64,000 bases of DNA from Methylobacterium planeticum (GTDB taxonomy: Bacteria > Pseudomonadota > Alphaproteobacteria > Rhizobiales > Beijerinckiaceae), in contig NZ_VZZJ01000014.1 in assembly GCF_008806345.1 (NCBI RefSeq), positions 62,001 to 126,000 on the forward strand. Reading direction: 5' to 3'. A program made the position numbers and the translations under genes. The notes under the pieces are model-generated. The model did no database searches. It was not told where the DNA came from and saw nothing but the letters and a program-made list of their open reading frames with translations. Positions 10,201 through 18,011 of the stretch are shown in pieces (position 1 is the first letter of the stretch; every line of letters begins with the position of its first letter).

Positions 10201-10393
10201 CCGAGGACGCCATCGTCTCCGGGCTGGCCCCTGGCAATTGCGCCGAGACCTGGATCGTCGGGAAGTCGACCTGAGGCAGCGGCGCGACGCCGAGCAACGG
10301 ATAGGCGACGACGCCGAGGAACAGCACGCCGACCATGATCAGCGTCGTGGCGACGGGATAGCGGATGAAGGTGCCCGAGATGCCGGCCTTCAT
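7250..10393 (-). CDS. RND multidrug efflux permease, MdtB/MdtC type
   Basis: A 1047-residue inner-membrane resistance-nodulation-division pump subunit of the HAE1 family that exports drugs by proton antiport with a fusion protein and an outer-membrane channel. The N-terminal helix (FIRYPVATTLIMVGV), the porter-domain start YPLLGVAPLPQVDFPTIQV and the proton-relay aspartate pair in FVVDDAIVVLENI of TM4 are readable. So is the TM10 lysine region GIVKKNGIMLVDFAIE. The length is normal for the family. Its start lies one base after the stop of the fusion-protein gene, so the two are cotranscribed and probably translationally coupled. No outer-membrane factor gene is present in the window. MdtB/C-like best describes the sequence. 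Whether it works as a homotrimer is unknown. Confidence 0.93.
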   Translation of the reverse strand: MKAGISGTFIRYPVATTLIMVGVLFLGVVAYPLLGVAPLPQVDFPTIQVSAQLPGASPETMASSVAQPLERQFAQIPGVSQMTSTSALGQSAVTVQFDLTRNIDAAANDIQAAINAAGGQLPKTLPSPPTYRKVNPADSPILLLSATSDTLPLTEVDDAVDVQLAQRISQISGVAQVLIGGQQKPAVRVQIDPAKLVAKNLSLEDVRTQLSLTTVNNPKGNIDGATRSYTIYANDQLTAAKDWNEVIVAYVNGAPLRVRDIGQAVQGPEDAKQAAWANGKRGVFLVVFKQPGANVIDTVDSIKAQLPKITAALPSGIKIGILSDRTQTIRASVEDVQFTLLLTIALVVGVIFVFLRNLWATIIPSVTVPLALLGACALMWMAGYTLDNLSLMALTISVGFVVDDAIVVLENISRYIEGGMRPMEAAFKGAGEIGFTIVSISISLIAVLIPLLLMGGIIGRLFREFAVVLSMAIGVSAFVSLSLTPMMASRLLKPHDEERHGRLYLMSERVFEALLGGYERALDVALRFRFITLLTFFATLALTVYLFVIIPKGFFPQQDTGLIIGITEAGQDISFAAMQKSQERAGAIIQADPAVATVAMVIGGNGQALNSGRMYITLKPRDEREADAFQVIGRLRPKLNGIAGVKVFLQASQDVRTGGRTSRTQFEYTLQDPDLSELNTWAPRILDKLKTLPELRDVATDQQTNGTTLTLKINRDAASRFGITPQMIDDTLYDAFGQRQIAQYFTQLNSYHVILEVLPALQGTTESLDKIYVKAPNGGGQVPLAAFSQWSTVPVAPLSVNHQGQFPAVTVSFNLAPNVALGQATAAIEQANRELRVPPTLTTGFQGTAQAFQQSLSTVPLLILAALFVVYLILGVLYESFIHPITILSTLPSAGVGALAVLLWAGYDFSLIALIGIILLIGIVKKNGIMLVDFAIEAERADNLEPEEAIRRAALLRFRPILMTTMAALLGGIPLMVEGGTGAEIRQPLGYAMVGGLAVSQVLTLFTTPVIYIYLDKLAHLFSRKETEDPKLRRQDAHEPRALQAAE

Positions 10394-10394
10394 G

Positions 10395-11615
10395 TCAGCG
10401 CTCCTGGCTCGGCGATGCCGGGCGCGGCGCGGCCTGCGCGGTCTCCCGCGCCCTCGCCTCCGCCACCCTGGATCCGGGCTGGACGCGGTACTGCCCTTCC
10501 TGGATCACCCGATCCCCGGCAGCGAGGCCGTCGGTCACGAGGGTGCGTCCGTCGCTCGAGCCGGATACCGTGATGGCCTGCTGGCGGGCCTCGTTGTCCG
10601 GGCCGACGACGAACACGAACAGGCCGCTCGGCCCGTGCTGAACGGCGTCGTCCGGGATCGTGAGCGCATCCCGCACGATGCCGAGGCGCATGCGGGTCGA
10701 GACCGACAGGCCCGGCCAGAGCGCGTGGTCCGCGTTGGCGAAGGCGGCCTTGAGCCGGATCGTGCCGGTCGCGGTGTCGACCTGGTTGTTCACGAGATCG
10801 AGCCGCCCCTCGGACAGCTTGGTGAGGCCGTCCGTACTGCGGGCCTCGACCGGGACGGTGCCCTTGGCGAGCGCCGCCATGATCCGCGGGAGCTGCTCCT
10901 CGGGCGCGGTGAACACCACGAAGATCGGCTCGACCTGCGTGATCGTGACGATCGCGGTCTGGGCGGAGGCGTTGACGATGTTGCCGGCATCGACCTGCCG
11001 GAAGCCCGTGATGCCATCGAGGGGCGAGCGGATGGTGGCGTAGCTCAGCTGCGTCTGGGCGTTGTCGATCGCGCCCTGATCGGCGGCGATCTGCGCGGTG
11101 AGCTGGTTGACCGTCGAAGCCTGGGTATCGGTCTGCTGGCGCGAGGCGAACTCGCCGAGCCGGGTGTAACGGTCGAGGTCGGCCTTGGCGTTCTTGAGGT
11201 TCGCCTCGTCCTGCACCTTCTTGGCCTTGGCTTGATCGAGGGCCGCCTGGTAGGGGCGCGGATCGATCTCGGCGAGGATGTCGCCGCGCCGAACGGTCTG
11301 TCCCTCCTTGAAGGCGATCCGCTGGACCTCCCCGTCGACGCGGGTGCGGACCTGCACCGTGTTGAAGGCCTGGACCGTGCCGAGCCCGTCGAGCACGCGA
11401 TTGAAGGGCTGCCTCTCGACGCTCGCCAGCGTCACGGGGATCGGCGGCGGCGCCTTGGCCGCCTGCGTCGCGGCGGCCTCCGGCCGGACCCGCTGCCAGC
11501 CGTAGAAGCCCCCTGCCCCCGCGAGCGCCGCGGCGATCAGCAGGACGAGCGCCGTACGCCCGGGCCGCCGCGACGGCTGCTTGTTCTGCTGCATGGGCTT
11601 CAAGGTTCCGTGCAT
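10395..11615 (-). CDS. RND efflux periplasmic adaptor (membrane fusion protein), MdtA type
   Basis: A 406-residue HlyD/AcrA-family adaptor linking the RND permease to an outer-membrane channel. A single N-terminal membrane segment (ALVLLIAAALAGAGGFYGW, near residues 20-40) is followed by the split lipoyl domain (VQVRTRVDGEVQRIAFKEGQ and the matching SYATIRSPLDGITGFRQVD), an alpha-hairpin between them, then beta-barrel and membrane-proximal domains. The frame is open to 11735, but that part reads across the marR promoter, so the ATG at 11615 is preferred (11594 is also possible). It is first gene of the leftward operon with the permease and shares a 120-base promoter region with the divergent marR gene. 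Confidence 0.92.
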   Translation of the reverse strand: MHGTLKPMQQNKQPSRRPGRTALVLLIAAALAGAGGFYGWQRVRPEAAATQAAKAPPPIPVTLASVERQPFNRVLDGLGTVQAFNTVQVRTRVDGEVQRIAFKEGQTVRRGDILAEIDPRPYQAALDQAKAKKVQDEANLKNAKADLDRYTRLGEFASRQQTDTQASTVNQLTAQIAADQGAIDNAQTQLSYATIRSPLDGITGFRQVDAGNIVNASAQTAIVTITQVEPIFVVFTAPEEQLPRIMAALAKGTVPVEARSTDGLTKLSEGRLDLVNNQVDTATGTIRLKAAFANADHALWPGLSVSTRMRLGIVRDALTIPDDAVQHGPSGLFVFVVGPDNEARQQAITVSGSSDGRTLVTDGLAAGDRVIQEGQYRVQPGSRVAEARARETAQAAPRPASPSQER

Positions 11616-11673
11616 CGCAGTGTATCCGCGTCTGCAATTCCGGCGAGCCAGCCTCGACCGCCCCCGCCCTTCG

Positions 11674-11703
11674 TTGACACTCCTTTGGATGCATACATAT
11701 GAT
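11674..11703 (+). promoter_or_regulatory. Sigma70-like promoter of marR
   Basis: TTGACA at 11674-11679 matches the -35 consensus exactly. TATGAT at 11698-11703 follows after 18 bases and differs from the -10 consensus at one position. The predicted transcript would start near 11710, about 26 bases before the marR ATG. The -10 box lies inside the palindrome described next. Confidence 0.6.
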
Positions 11704-11709
11704 ATGTAT
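11693..11709. promoter_or_regulatory. Perfect 17-bp palindrome, probable MarR operator
   Basis: ATACATAT-G-ATATGTAT is a perfect inverted repeat with eight-base arms around one base. It overlaps the -10 box of the marR promoter and lies in the region shared with the divergent efflux operon. MarR-family dimers typically bind 16-20-bp palindromes placed like this, so one bound dimer could silence both directions. Confidence 0.7.
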
Positions 11710-11735
11710 CCATATTGTTTCGGGGTCGTTCCCAA

Positions 11736-12242
11736 ATGGCCGCAGGCCCACCGGAAGACTTGCGGCGCGAGCTGATTTCTCAGCTCATGGAGACGGCCCG
11801 ACTTCTCCGGTACTACGTCGATCGTCGTGCCCGCGACCGCGGTATGACGCGGGCCGAATGGCTGATCCTGCTACGCCTGAGCGAGCGCGAAGGCCTGTCG
11901 CAGGTGGAACTCGCCGATCTTCTTGAACTGAGGCCGATCTCCCTCGTTCCACTGCTGGATCGCCTGGTTCGGCGCGATTGGGTGGAACGACGCCGGGGGA
12001 TCGCGGACCGGCGCTCGAACCACCTCTACCTGACGGAGGCCGGCCGTGCGGCCGTTGCGGGTCTCGATGGGCTGCGGGAGGACATCGCCCGGCACGTAGT
12101 GGGCGAGCCCGCTCCGCATGATGTGCGGACAGCCCTGTCGCTGCTTCGCCAAATGAAGGAGCGGATCAAGGCGGACGAGCCCGACGCGGCGCTGTCCGCC
12201 TTGATGGCGCCCGACGTGCCGGTGCCGACGGAAGCGGGATGA
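11736..12242 (+). CDS. MarR-family transcriptional regulator
   Basis: A 168-residue winged-helix repressor. Residues about 10-40 form the dimerisation helix (LISQLMETARLLRYYVDRR). The winged HTH follows (LRLSEREGLSQVELADLL, recognition helix near RPISLVPLLDRLVRRDW, wing GIADRRSNHLYLTEAG), then C-terminal dimerisation helices. The ATG at 11736 is preferred over a TTG at 11715, which would sit only about five bases into the predicted transcript. The gene is divergent from the RND efflux operon with a perfect palindrome between them. The likely job is ligand-released repression of the pump and of itself. The inducer is unknown. Confidence 0.9.
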   Translation: MAAGPPEDLRRELISQLMETARLLRYYVDRRARDRGMTRAEWLILLRLSEREGLSQVELADLLELRPISLVPLLDRLVRRDWVERRRGIADRRSNHLYLTEAGRAAVAGLDGLREDIARHVVGEPAPHDVRTALSLLRQMKERIKADEPDAALSALMAPDVPVPTEAG

Positions 12243-12443
12243 AGGCCGGACTTTCGAGGCCGAGCGTCGCGCCCTGCGCGGAGGATGCGCCTGATGGCTC
12301 ATGAGGCAGCCCACGGGCGCGTCCGCGCGCATCCGCACCGGCTCCGGCCTCAACCGGCTTTCACGTCGTCCGCATCGGCACTTGATCGGGACACGCGGGC
12401 TCGGCTTCATCCGCGCAACCGTCAACACGGGCAGGAGAGCCAG

Positions 12444-13487
12444 ATGGGTGAGACGATCGATGTTGAGCGGCGGCGCCTCGTTGGCGCCGCCGCCGCGGCC
12501 TTCGCGGCGACCAGGCTCGGCCTGATCGAATCGGCCAGGGCGCAGTCCGGCCAAAGCCCGTCCGGCGGTCCCGCGGATGCGCCGCACACCGCGCTCGGCG
12601 CCCTGAAGCGGATCGACGCCGGTGATCTCAGCATCGCCTACGCCGAGGTCGGGCCGGCGAGCGGCGCTCCGGTCCTGCTGCTCCACGGCTGGCCCTACGA
12701 CATCGACAGCTACGCCGACGTCGCGCCGGCGCTCGCCGAAGCGGGTTACCGCGTCCTGATCCCGTATCTGCGCGGCCACGGCGCCACCCGCTTCCTCTCC
12801 CCGGCGACGCCGCGCAACGGCCAGCAGGCGGCCATCGCCGTCGACACCCTCGACTTCATGGATGCGCTCAAGATCGAGCGGGCGATCATCGCGGGCTACG
12901 ACTGGGGCGCGCGGACCGCGGACATCATCGCGGCACTCCGGCCGGAGCGCTGCAGGGCGCTGGTCTCGGTGAGCGGCTACCTGATCGGCAGCCAGGAGCG
13001 GAACGCGAAGCCTTTGCCGCCGAGAGCCGAGCTGCAATGGTGGTATCAGTTCTACTTCGCCACCGAACGGGGCCGGGAGGGCTATGCGCGCCATACCCGC
13101 GACTTCGTGCGGCTGATCTGGGAACAGGCCTCCCCGCGCTGGCGCTTCGACGATGCGACCTTCGCGCGCTCGACGCGCGCCCTCGACAATCCGGACCATG
13201 TCAGCGTCACGATCCACAATTACCGCTGGCGCCTCGGGCTCGCGCAGGGCGAGACGAGGTACGACGAATGGGAGCGGAAGCTCGCCGCCTTGCCCGTCAT
13301 CCCGGTCCCGACGATCACCCTGGAGGGTGACGCCAACGGGGCGCCTCATCCCGAACCGGCCGACTATGCCAGGATGTTCACCGGCCGCTACGAGCACCGC
13401 CTGATCACGGGCGGCATCGGACACAATCTTCCGCAGGAGGCACCGCAGGCCTTCGCCAAGGCGGTGGTCGACGTCGATGGCTTCTGA
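12444..13487 (+). CDS. Exported alpha/beta hydrolase, epoxide hydrolase/haloalkane dehalogenase type
   Basis: A 347-residue alpha/beta-hydrolase. The start is the ATG at 12444, with AGGAGA eight bases upstream. The N-terminus has a twin-arginine-like signal (ERRRLVGAAAAAFAATRLG), so export in folded form is likely. HGWP at residues 81-84 is the oxyanion motif, and GYDWG places an aspartate nucleophile at D153, as in epoxide hydrolases and dehalogenases rather than a serine esterase. The catalytic histidine is H327 in GIGHN. Its last ten bases overlap the start of the cytochrome P460 gene, which suggests coupled expression. The true substrate is unknown. Confidence 0.85.
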   Translation: MGETIDVERRRLVGAAAAAFAATRLGLIESARAQSGQSPSGGPADAPHTALGALKRIDAGDLSIAYAEVGPASGAPVLLLHGWPYDIDSYADVAPALAEAGYRVLIPYLRGHGATRFLSPATPRNGQQAAIAVDTLDFMDALKIERAIIAGYDWGARTADIIAALRPERCRALVSVSGYLIGSQERNAKPLPPRAELQWWYQFYFATERGREGYARHTRDFVRLIWEQASPRWRFDDATFARSTRALDNPDHVSVTIHNYRWRLGLAQGETRYDEWERKLAALPVIPVPTITLEGDANGAPHPEPADYARMFTGRYEHRLITGGIGHNLPQEAPQAFAKAVVDVDGF

Positions 13488-14013
13488 GCGCCGCAACGCC
13501 TTCCCCGGGCCCCTTCGCCGCTTGCTGTTCGTGGCCGCAGCGCTTCCGGGCCTGCTCCTCGCCACGGCCCGCGCCGGCGACGACGCGCCGCGGCCGGAGG
13601 GATCGCCGATCTTCGGCGTGACCATCCCTGAGGGCTACCGCGACTGGCGGCTCGTCGCCCCGGCCCTCGAGGGGGAGCCGTTGAACGAGTTGCGGGCCGT
13701 GCTCGGCAACGACACCGCGATCACAGCCTACCGCGACGGCACGCTCCCCTTTCCGGACGGGACGATTCTGGTGAAGCTTGCCTGGCAGCACGTCCCCTCG
13801 CCCGAGTTCGAGCCGGCGACGATCCCGGGCCGATCCACGACCGTGCAGGTGATGGTCAAGGACGCCAACCGATACCCGGAGACGGGCGGCTGGGGGTTCG
13901 GCCGCTTCATCGACGGCAAGCCCGTCGACGAGGCTCAGCACCGGACCTGCTTCGCCTGCCACGAGGCCCGCGTGAAGCCGCACGATTTCGTCTTCACGCG
14001 CTACGCTCGATAG
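13477..14013 (+). CDS. Cytochrome P460 family haem protein
   Basis: A 178-residue exported protein with a signal peptide through about residue 33 (LLFVAAALPGLLLATARAG). The conserved C-terminal haem-attachment motif CFACH is at residues 158-162, followed by ARVKPHDFVFTRYAR, which is typical of the P460 family. Characterised members oxidise hydroxylamine or detoxify nitrogen oxides. For this one that is only a family inference. It starts inside the end of the epoxide-hydrolase-like gene (11-base overlap), so the two are translated from one message. Pairing a haem-c protein with an exported hydrolase hints at a shared periplasmic oxidative or detoxifying function. Confidence 0.85.
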   Translation: MASERRNAFPGPLRRLLFVAAALPGLLLATARAGDDAPRPEGSPIFGVTIPEGYRDWRLVAPALEGEPLNELRAVLGNDTAITAYRDGTLPFPDGTILVKLAWQHVPSPEFEPATIPGRSTTVQVMVKDANRYPETGGWGFGRFIDGKPVDEAQHRTCFACHEARVKPHDFVFTRYAR

Positions 14014-14164
14014 GCGCAGACCGCCTGGATGCGCGGGATCGTCCGCGCTCCGGCCCGGTGGGACGGTACGGAAATTACCGACACTTGCGCGAAGCTTGGC
14101 AGGGGATTGTCAGTGCGCGTGTCGCAAGTCTTCTTGGTTCGCGACCGCCGGAGGCTTCGACACC

Positions 14165-14470
14165 ATGAAGACGACCATCCTGGCGCTGTGCGCCGGATTC
14201 GGGCTCGCGGCGCCTGCCCATGCCCTGCCGATGATCCGTGATCCCGGAGCTTCGGGCCCCGTCACCCTGGTGGCGGGGGGCTGTGGTCCCGGGCGCTGGC
14301 GTGGTCCCTGGGGTCATTGCCGGAACACGCCCTATGTCGGCCCGCTGCCCGGCGGCTGGTATCAGGTGCGCGCCGGCAACGGCTGCCCGCCCGGATATTG
14401 GCGCGGCCCCTGGGGCCATTGCCGCAACACGCCCTACCACGGACGCCTCCCGGGCGGCGGCTGGAAGTAG
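14165..14470 (+). CDS. Small secreted GCG/GPWGHCRNTPY-repeat protein
   Basis: A 101-residue secreted protein. A signal peptide (MKTTILALCAGFGLAAPAHA) is followed by a GCG motif and two near-identical repeats built on RGPWGHCRNTPY, each preceded by GC and ending in LPGG and GW. This matches the GCG_CRPN-type proteins common in methylobacteria, whose function is unknown. The paired cysteines may form disulfides in the periplasm. The ATG at 14165 starts directly at the signal peptide. A hairpin follows at 14496-14516. Confidence 0.75.
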   Translation: MKTTILALCAGFGLAAPAHALPMIRDPGASGPVTLVAGGCGPGRWRGPWGHCRNTPYVGPLPGGWYQVRAGNGCPPGYWRGPWGHCRNTPYHGRLPGGGWK

Positions 14471-14495
14471 CGTCCCGCCATCCGCGAGGAACAGG

Positions 14496-14516
14496 GCGTG
14501 GCGGGTCCCGCCACGC
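14496..14516 (+). terminator. Hairpin after the GCG-repeat gene
   Basis: GCGTGGCGGG and CCCGCCACGC flank a single T, which folds as an eight-pair stem with a five-base loop 25 bases after the stop codon. There is no T-tract, so termination would be weak or Rho-assisted. It may also only separate the two transcripts. Confidence 0.45.
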
Positions 14517-14544
14517 TCAAGGCCCAGAACGTCCGGAGGGCGCG

Positions 14545-15780
14545 GTGAACGAAGTCGTCCAGCATGAGCCTGCCTCCCGGCGCGGTCGGCACGCGATGAG
14601 GCTGGGGGCATGCGCCGTCCGCGTGTTCGGGATGGTCGCCCTCGCGGCTTGCCTGCAGACCGTCGCCGCCGGCGTCGAGGCGCGACAAGCCCCTGCGGGC
14701 GGCGCGGGCGCCCGCGCCGCGCCCGGGACCCTGCTCGACTGGCAGCCGCTCCCGAATGCGCCGGAGGGAGCCGCGGCCTATCGCGTGCTCTACCGCTCGA
14801 CCGGCCTGCGCGGCGAGCCGATCGCCGTCTCGGGCGCCATCATCGTGCCGGGTGGGCCGATCCCGCCCGGCGGCCGGCCCATCGTGGCCTGGGCGCACCC
14901 GACCACCGGGGTCGTCGACAAATGTGCGCCGTCGCTCGCTCGCGGCCTGTACCGCTCGATCCAAGGCCTCGGTGAGATGCTGGCGCGGGGCTACATCGTG
15001 GCCGCGACGGACTATCCGGGCCTCGGCACGCCGGGCGTGCACCCTTACCTCGTCGGCATCAGCGAGGGCCGGGCCGTGCTCGATTCGGTGCGGGCCGCTC
15101 ACCAGCTGGCCAAACCGGCCGGAGCCGCGCCCGCATTCGCCGTCTGGGGTCATTCACAGGGCGGGCAGGCCTCGCTGTTCACCGGCATCCTGGCCCGGAG
15201 CTACGCGCCGGAGCTGACGCTCGTGGGCGTTGCGGCGGCCGCTCCGGCAACCGAGCTCGCCACGCTGATGATGGCCGATCTCGACACCTCGGGCGGCAAG
15301 AACCTGACGGCCATGACGCTGTGGTCGTGGTCGCGCGTCTACGGAGCACCCATCACGAAGGTGGTCACCCCCGCCGCGCTGCCCGTGATCGATGAACTCG
15401 CCAACGATTGCATCGAGACGATCGTCGACGTGCTGGAACGGCGCGGCCCTTCGCGGGCGCTCGACCGCAGCTTCCTCGCGGTGGACAACTTGGCGGATCG
15501 CGAGCCCTGGCGATCGCTCCTCGCTCGCAACACGCCCGGTCCGCTTCCGCCCGGCATACCGGTCTTCCTGGCGCAGGGCAGTGCGGACAACCTCGTGCTG
15601 CCGCGCGTGACGCTCGATTACCGGGCGAGGTTGTGCCGAGCCGGCAGCCGGGTCGCGTTCGATCTGGTCCCGGGCGTCGGACACCTCTCGATCGCGCGCG
15701 ACGCGGCGCCGGCTGCGATCGACTGGATCGGGGATCGCTTCGCGGGCGAGCCGGCCCCGAGCAATTGCGGGGCGAATTGA
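14545..15780 (+). CDS. Secreted lipase/esterase, alpha/beta hydrolase (secretory lipase-like)
   Basis: A 411-residue secreted lipase-like hydrolase. The GTG at 14545 has a good Shine-Dalgarno (GGAGGG). An ATG at 14596 would give a shorter signal peptide. A hydrophobic signal segment (VFGMVALAACLQTVAAG) follows. The motif AHPTTGVVDKCAPS and the nucleophile elbow GHSQGG (S205) are typical of the LIP secretory lipase group. The acid probably lies in QGSADNLV and the histidine in VPGVGHLSI. It stands alone between the GCG-repeat gene and the debranching enzyme. Substrate specificity is unknown. Confidence 0.82.
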   Translation: MNEVVQHEPASRRGRHAMRLGACAVRVFGMVALAACLQTVAAGVEARQAPAGGAGARAAPGTLLDWQPLPNAPEGAAAYRVLYRSTGLRGEPIAVSGAIIVPGGPIPPGGRPIVAWAHPTTGVVDKCAPSLARGLYRSIQGLGEMLARGYIVAATDYPGLGTPGVHPYLVGISEGRAVLDSVRAAHQLAKPAGAAPAFAVWGHSQGGQASLFTGILARSYAPELTLVGVAAAAPATELATLMMADLDTSGGKNLTAMTLWSWSRVYGAPITKVVTPAALPVIDELANDCIETIVDVLERRGPSRALDRSFLAVDNLADREPWRSLLARNTPGPLPPGIPVFLAQGSADNLVLPRVTLDYRARLCRAGSRVAFDLVPGVGHLSIARDAAPAAIDWIGDRFAGEPAPSNCGAN

Positions 15781-16047
15781 AGGACCGGCCGGCGGCGGTG
15801 TCCGCCCCCCAGCGAGGCGGAAGCGATGCCGGATGTCCTCGCAGCACCAAACCGAGCGTGAGGGGCCGACGACCAAACCCGTTCCCGGTTGCCGCGACAC
15901 GGGACACAGTGCCGTCGGGCGTCTGCCGTGCGGAATGCACCGTCCGCTTGCCGAACCCGACCGATCCGTATCCCGTGAGAGGCGCCGGCCGCCCCGAACG
16001 GCGAGCCTTTCGGCCAGTCGGGAGACCGGCATGACGCGGAGACCTCG

Positions 16048-17997
16048 ATGCCCGCCACAGAACCCGCGGAGGCGATCGTTCCCGGCGAGCGCGATGAATG
16101 GCTGGAGGCGGATGGGCTCGGCGGCTTCGCTTCCGGGACGGCCTCCGGCCTGCGCACCCGGCGCTACCATGCGCTCCTGCTGACCGCGACGCGGCCGCCC
16201 ACGGGCCGGGTCGTGCTGGTGAACGGGTTCGAGGCATGGGTCGGCACGGGGTCCGGCACCTTCGCCCTCAGCACCCAGCGCTACCATCCGGACGTCCTCT
16301 ACCCTCGCGGCTTCGAGGCGATCCAGACCTTCACCACCGAGCCGTGGCCGACCTGGACCTACCGCCTCGCCGACGGAGCCGAGATCCGACAGGAAATCCT
16401 CGTCGATCCGGATGCCTGCGAGACGCTGCTGCGCTGGCAGCGCGTCACCGGAGAGGGGTCATGCCGGCTCACCCTGCGGCCCCTGCTCTCCGGGCGTGAC
16501 TACCACGCGCTCCACCGGGAGAATGGCGCCTTCGACTTCGCGGCTCGCTGCCAGGGCGGGAACGTGGCCTGGCGCCCCTACCCCGACCTCCCGGCCATCG
16601 CGGCCCTCACCAATGGCCGGTACGCGCACGAACCCGCCTGGTATCGCCAGTTCCTGTACGCGGCCGAGCGCGAGCGCGGCCTCGACGACATCGAGGATCT
16701 CGCGTCCCCGGGCACGTTCGAGTTCGACCTCGACGGCACGCGGCCGGCCGTCATGGTGCTGCGGGTGGGCGACGGCCTGGCCATCCGTGCCTCGTCCTAC
16801 GCGGAACGCCTCGCGGCGCAGGCGCGCACGGGTCGGCATGCGACGAGATCGCGGCTGCGCGGATCCGCGCGGAGCTATCGTGTCGACCGAGGCGCCGGAA
16901 GCACGCTCGTGGCGGGCTTCCCGTGGTTCACGGATTGGGGCCGCGACACGTTCATCGCGCTGCGCGGCCTGCTCCTTGCACTCGGGGAACTCGAAACCGG
17001 GGAGGGCATCCTCGATGCCTGGGCCGGCGTCGTCAGCGAGGGGATGATGCCGAACCGCTTCCCCGATTCCGGCGAGGCGCCCGAGTACAATTCCGTCGAC
17101 GCCTCGCTCTGGTACATCGTCGCCGTGCACGAGTTCCTCGCGGCCTGCGAGGCGGCCGGCCGGGTGGTGGCCGAGCCTGTCGCCCGCAGGCTGCGGCTTG
17201 CATGCGAGGCGATCCTGTCGGGGTACGCGTCCGGCACGCGGTTTGGCATTCGGGCAGACCGCGATGGGCTGCTCGCAGCCGGGGCACCCGGCCTCCAGCT
17301 CACATGGATGGATGCCAAGGTCGGCGACTGGGTCGTGACGCCCCGCATCGGCAAGCCCGTCGAGATCCAGGCCCTCTGGATCAACGCGCTCCATATCGGG
17401 GCAACCCGCTGGTCGCCGAGCCTCGCGCAGGCCGAGGCGCGCGCACGAGCGGCCTTTCGCGACCGCTTCATCGGCCCCGCCGGCGGCCTTCACGACGTCG
17501 TCGATGTCGGGCACATACCGGGCACGGCGGATGCGAGCCTGCGCCCGAACCAGATCTTCGCGGTCGGCGGTCTCCCGTTCGCCATCCTCGAAGGAGAGGC
17601 GGCCCTCGCGGTGGTGGAGATCGTCGAGCGCAAGCTCCTGACGCCCCTCGGATTGCGCACCCTGGCGCCGGACGATCCGGCCTATGTCGGGCGTTATGCG
17701 GGCGATCCCCGGGCACGGGACGGGGCCTACCATCAGGGCACGGTCTGGCCCTGGCTGCTGGGCCCGTTCGTCGATGCGTGGCTCGCCGTGCGGGGCCGGT
17801 CCGAGGCGGCCAAGGCCGAAGCCCGCGCGCGCTTCCTGCCACCGCTCTCGGCGCATCTCGGCGAGGCCGGCCTCGGCCACGTATCGGAGGTCGCCGACGG
17901 AGACTCGCCGCATCGGCCCGGCGGCTGTCCGTTCCAGGCTTGGTCGCTCGGCGAATACATCCGGATCCAGCGCATGCTGGACCTCGCGCCCCCCTGA
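16048..17997 (+). CDS. Amylo-alpha-1,6-glucosidase, glycogen debranching type
   Basis: A 649-residue cytoplasmic enzyme of the bacterial glycogen-debranching family (GDE, GH133-like). An N-terminal beta-sandwich domain (EWLEADGLGGFASGT, typical of the family) covers about residues 1-250. The (alpha/alpha)6 barrel follows, with WFTDWGRDTFIALRG near 292 and LTWMDAKVGDWVVTPR near 417, which carry the expected catalytic aspartates. The end (GTVWPWLLGPF) is also conserved. It should remove alpha-1,6 branch glucose from glycogen or limit dextrins. It lies 14 bases before the GH63-type glucosidase gene, so the pair probably forms an operon for alpha-glucan breakdown. No glycogen phosphorylase or synthase gene is nearby. 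Confidence 0.88.
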   Translation: MPATEPAEAIVPGERDEWLEADGLGGFASGTASGLRTRRYHALLLTATRPPTGRVVLVNGFEAWVGTGSGTFALSTQRYHPDVLYPRGFEAIQTFTTEPWPTWTYRLADGAEIRQEILVDPDACETLLRWQRVTGEGSCRLTLRPLLSGRDYHALHRENGAFDFAARCQGGNVAWRPYPDLPAIAALTNGRYAHEPAWYRQFLYAAERERGLDDIEDLASPGTFEFDLDGTRPAVMVLRVGDGLAIRASSYAERLAAQARTGRHATRSRLRGSARSYRVDRGAGSTLVAGFPWFTDWGRDTFIALRGLLLALGELETGEGILDAWAGVVSEGMMPNRFPDSGEAPEYNSVDASLWYIVAVHEFLAACEAAGRVVAEPVARRLRLACEAILSGYASGTRFGIRADRDGLLAAGAPGLQLTWMDAKVGDWVVTPRIGKPVEIQALWINALHIGATRWSPSLAQAEARARAAFRDRFIGPAGGLHDVVDVGHIPGTADASLRPNQIFAVGGLPFAILEGEAALAVVEIVERKLLTPLGLRTLAPDDPAYVGRYAGDPRARDGAYHQGTVWPWLLGPFVDAWLAVRGRSEAAKAEARARFLPPLSAHLGEAGLGHVSEVADGDSPHRPGGCPFQAWSLGEYIRIQRMLDLAPP

Positions 17998-18011
17998 CGG
18001 AGAGCCATGAC

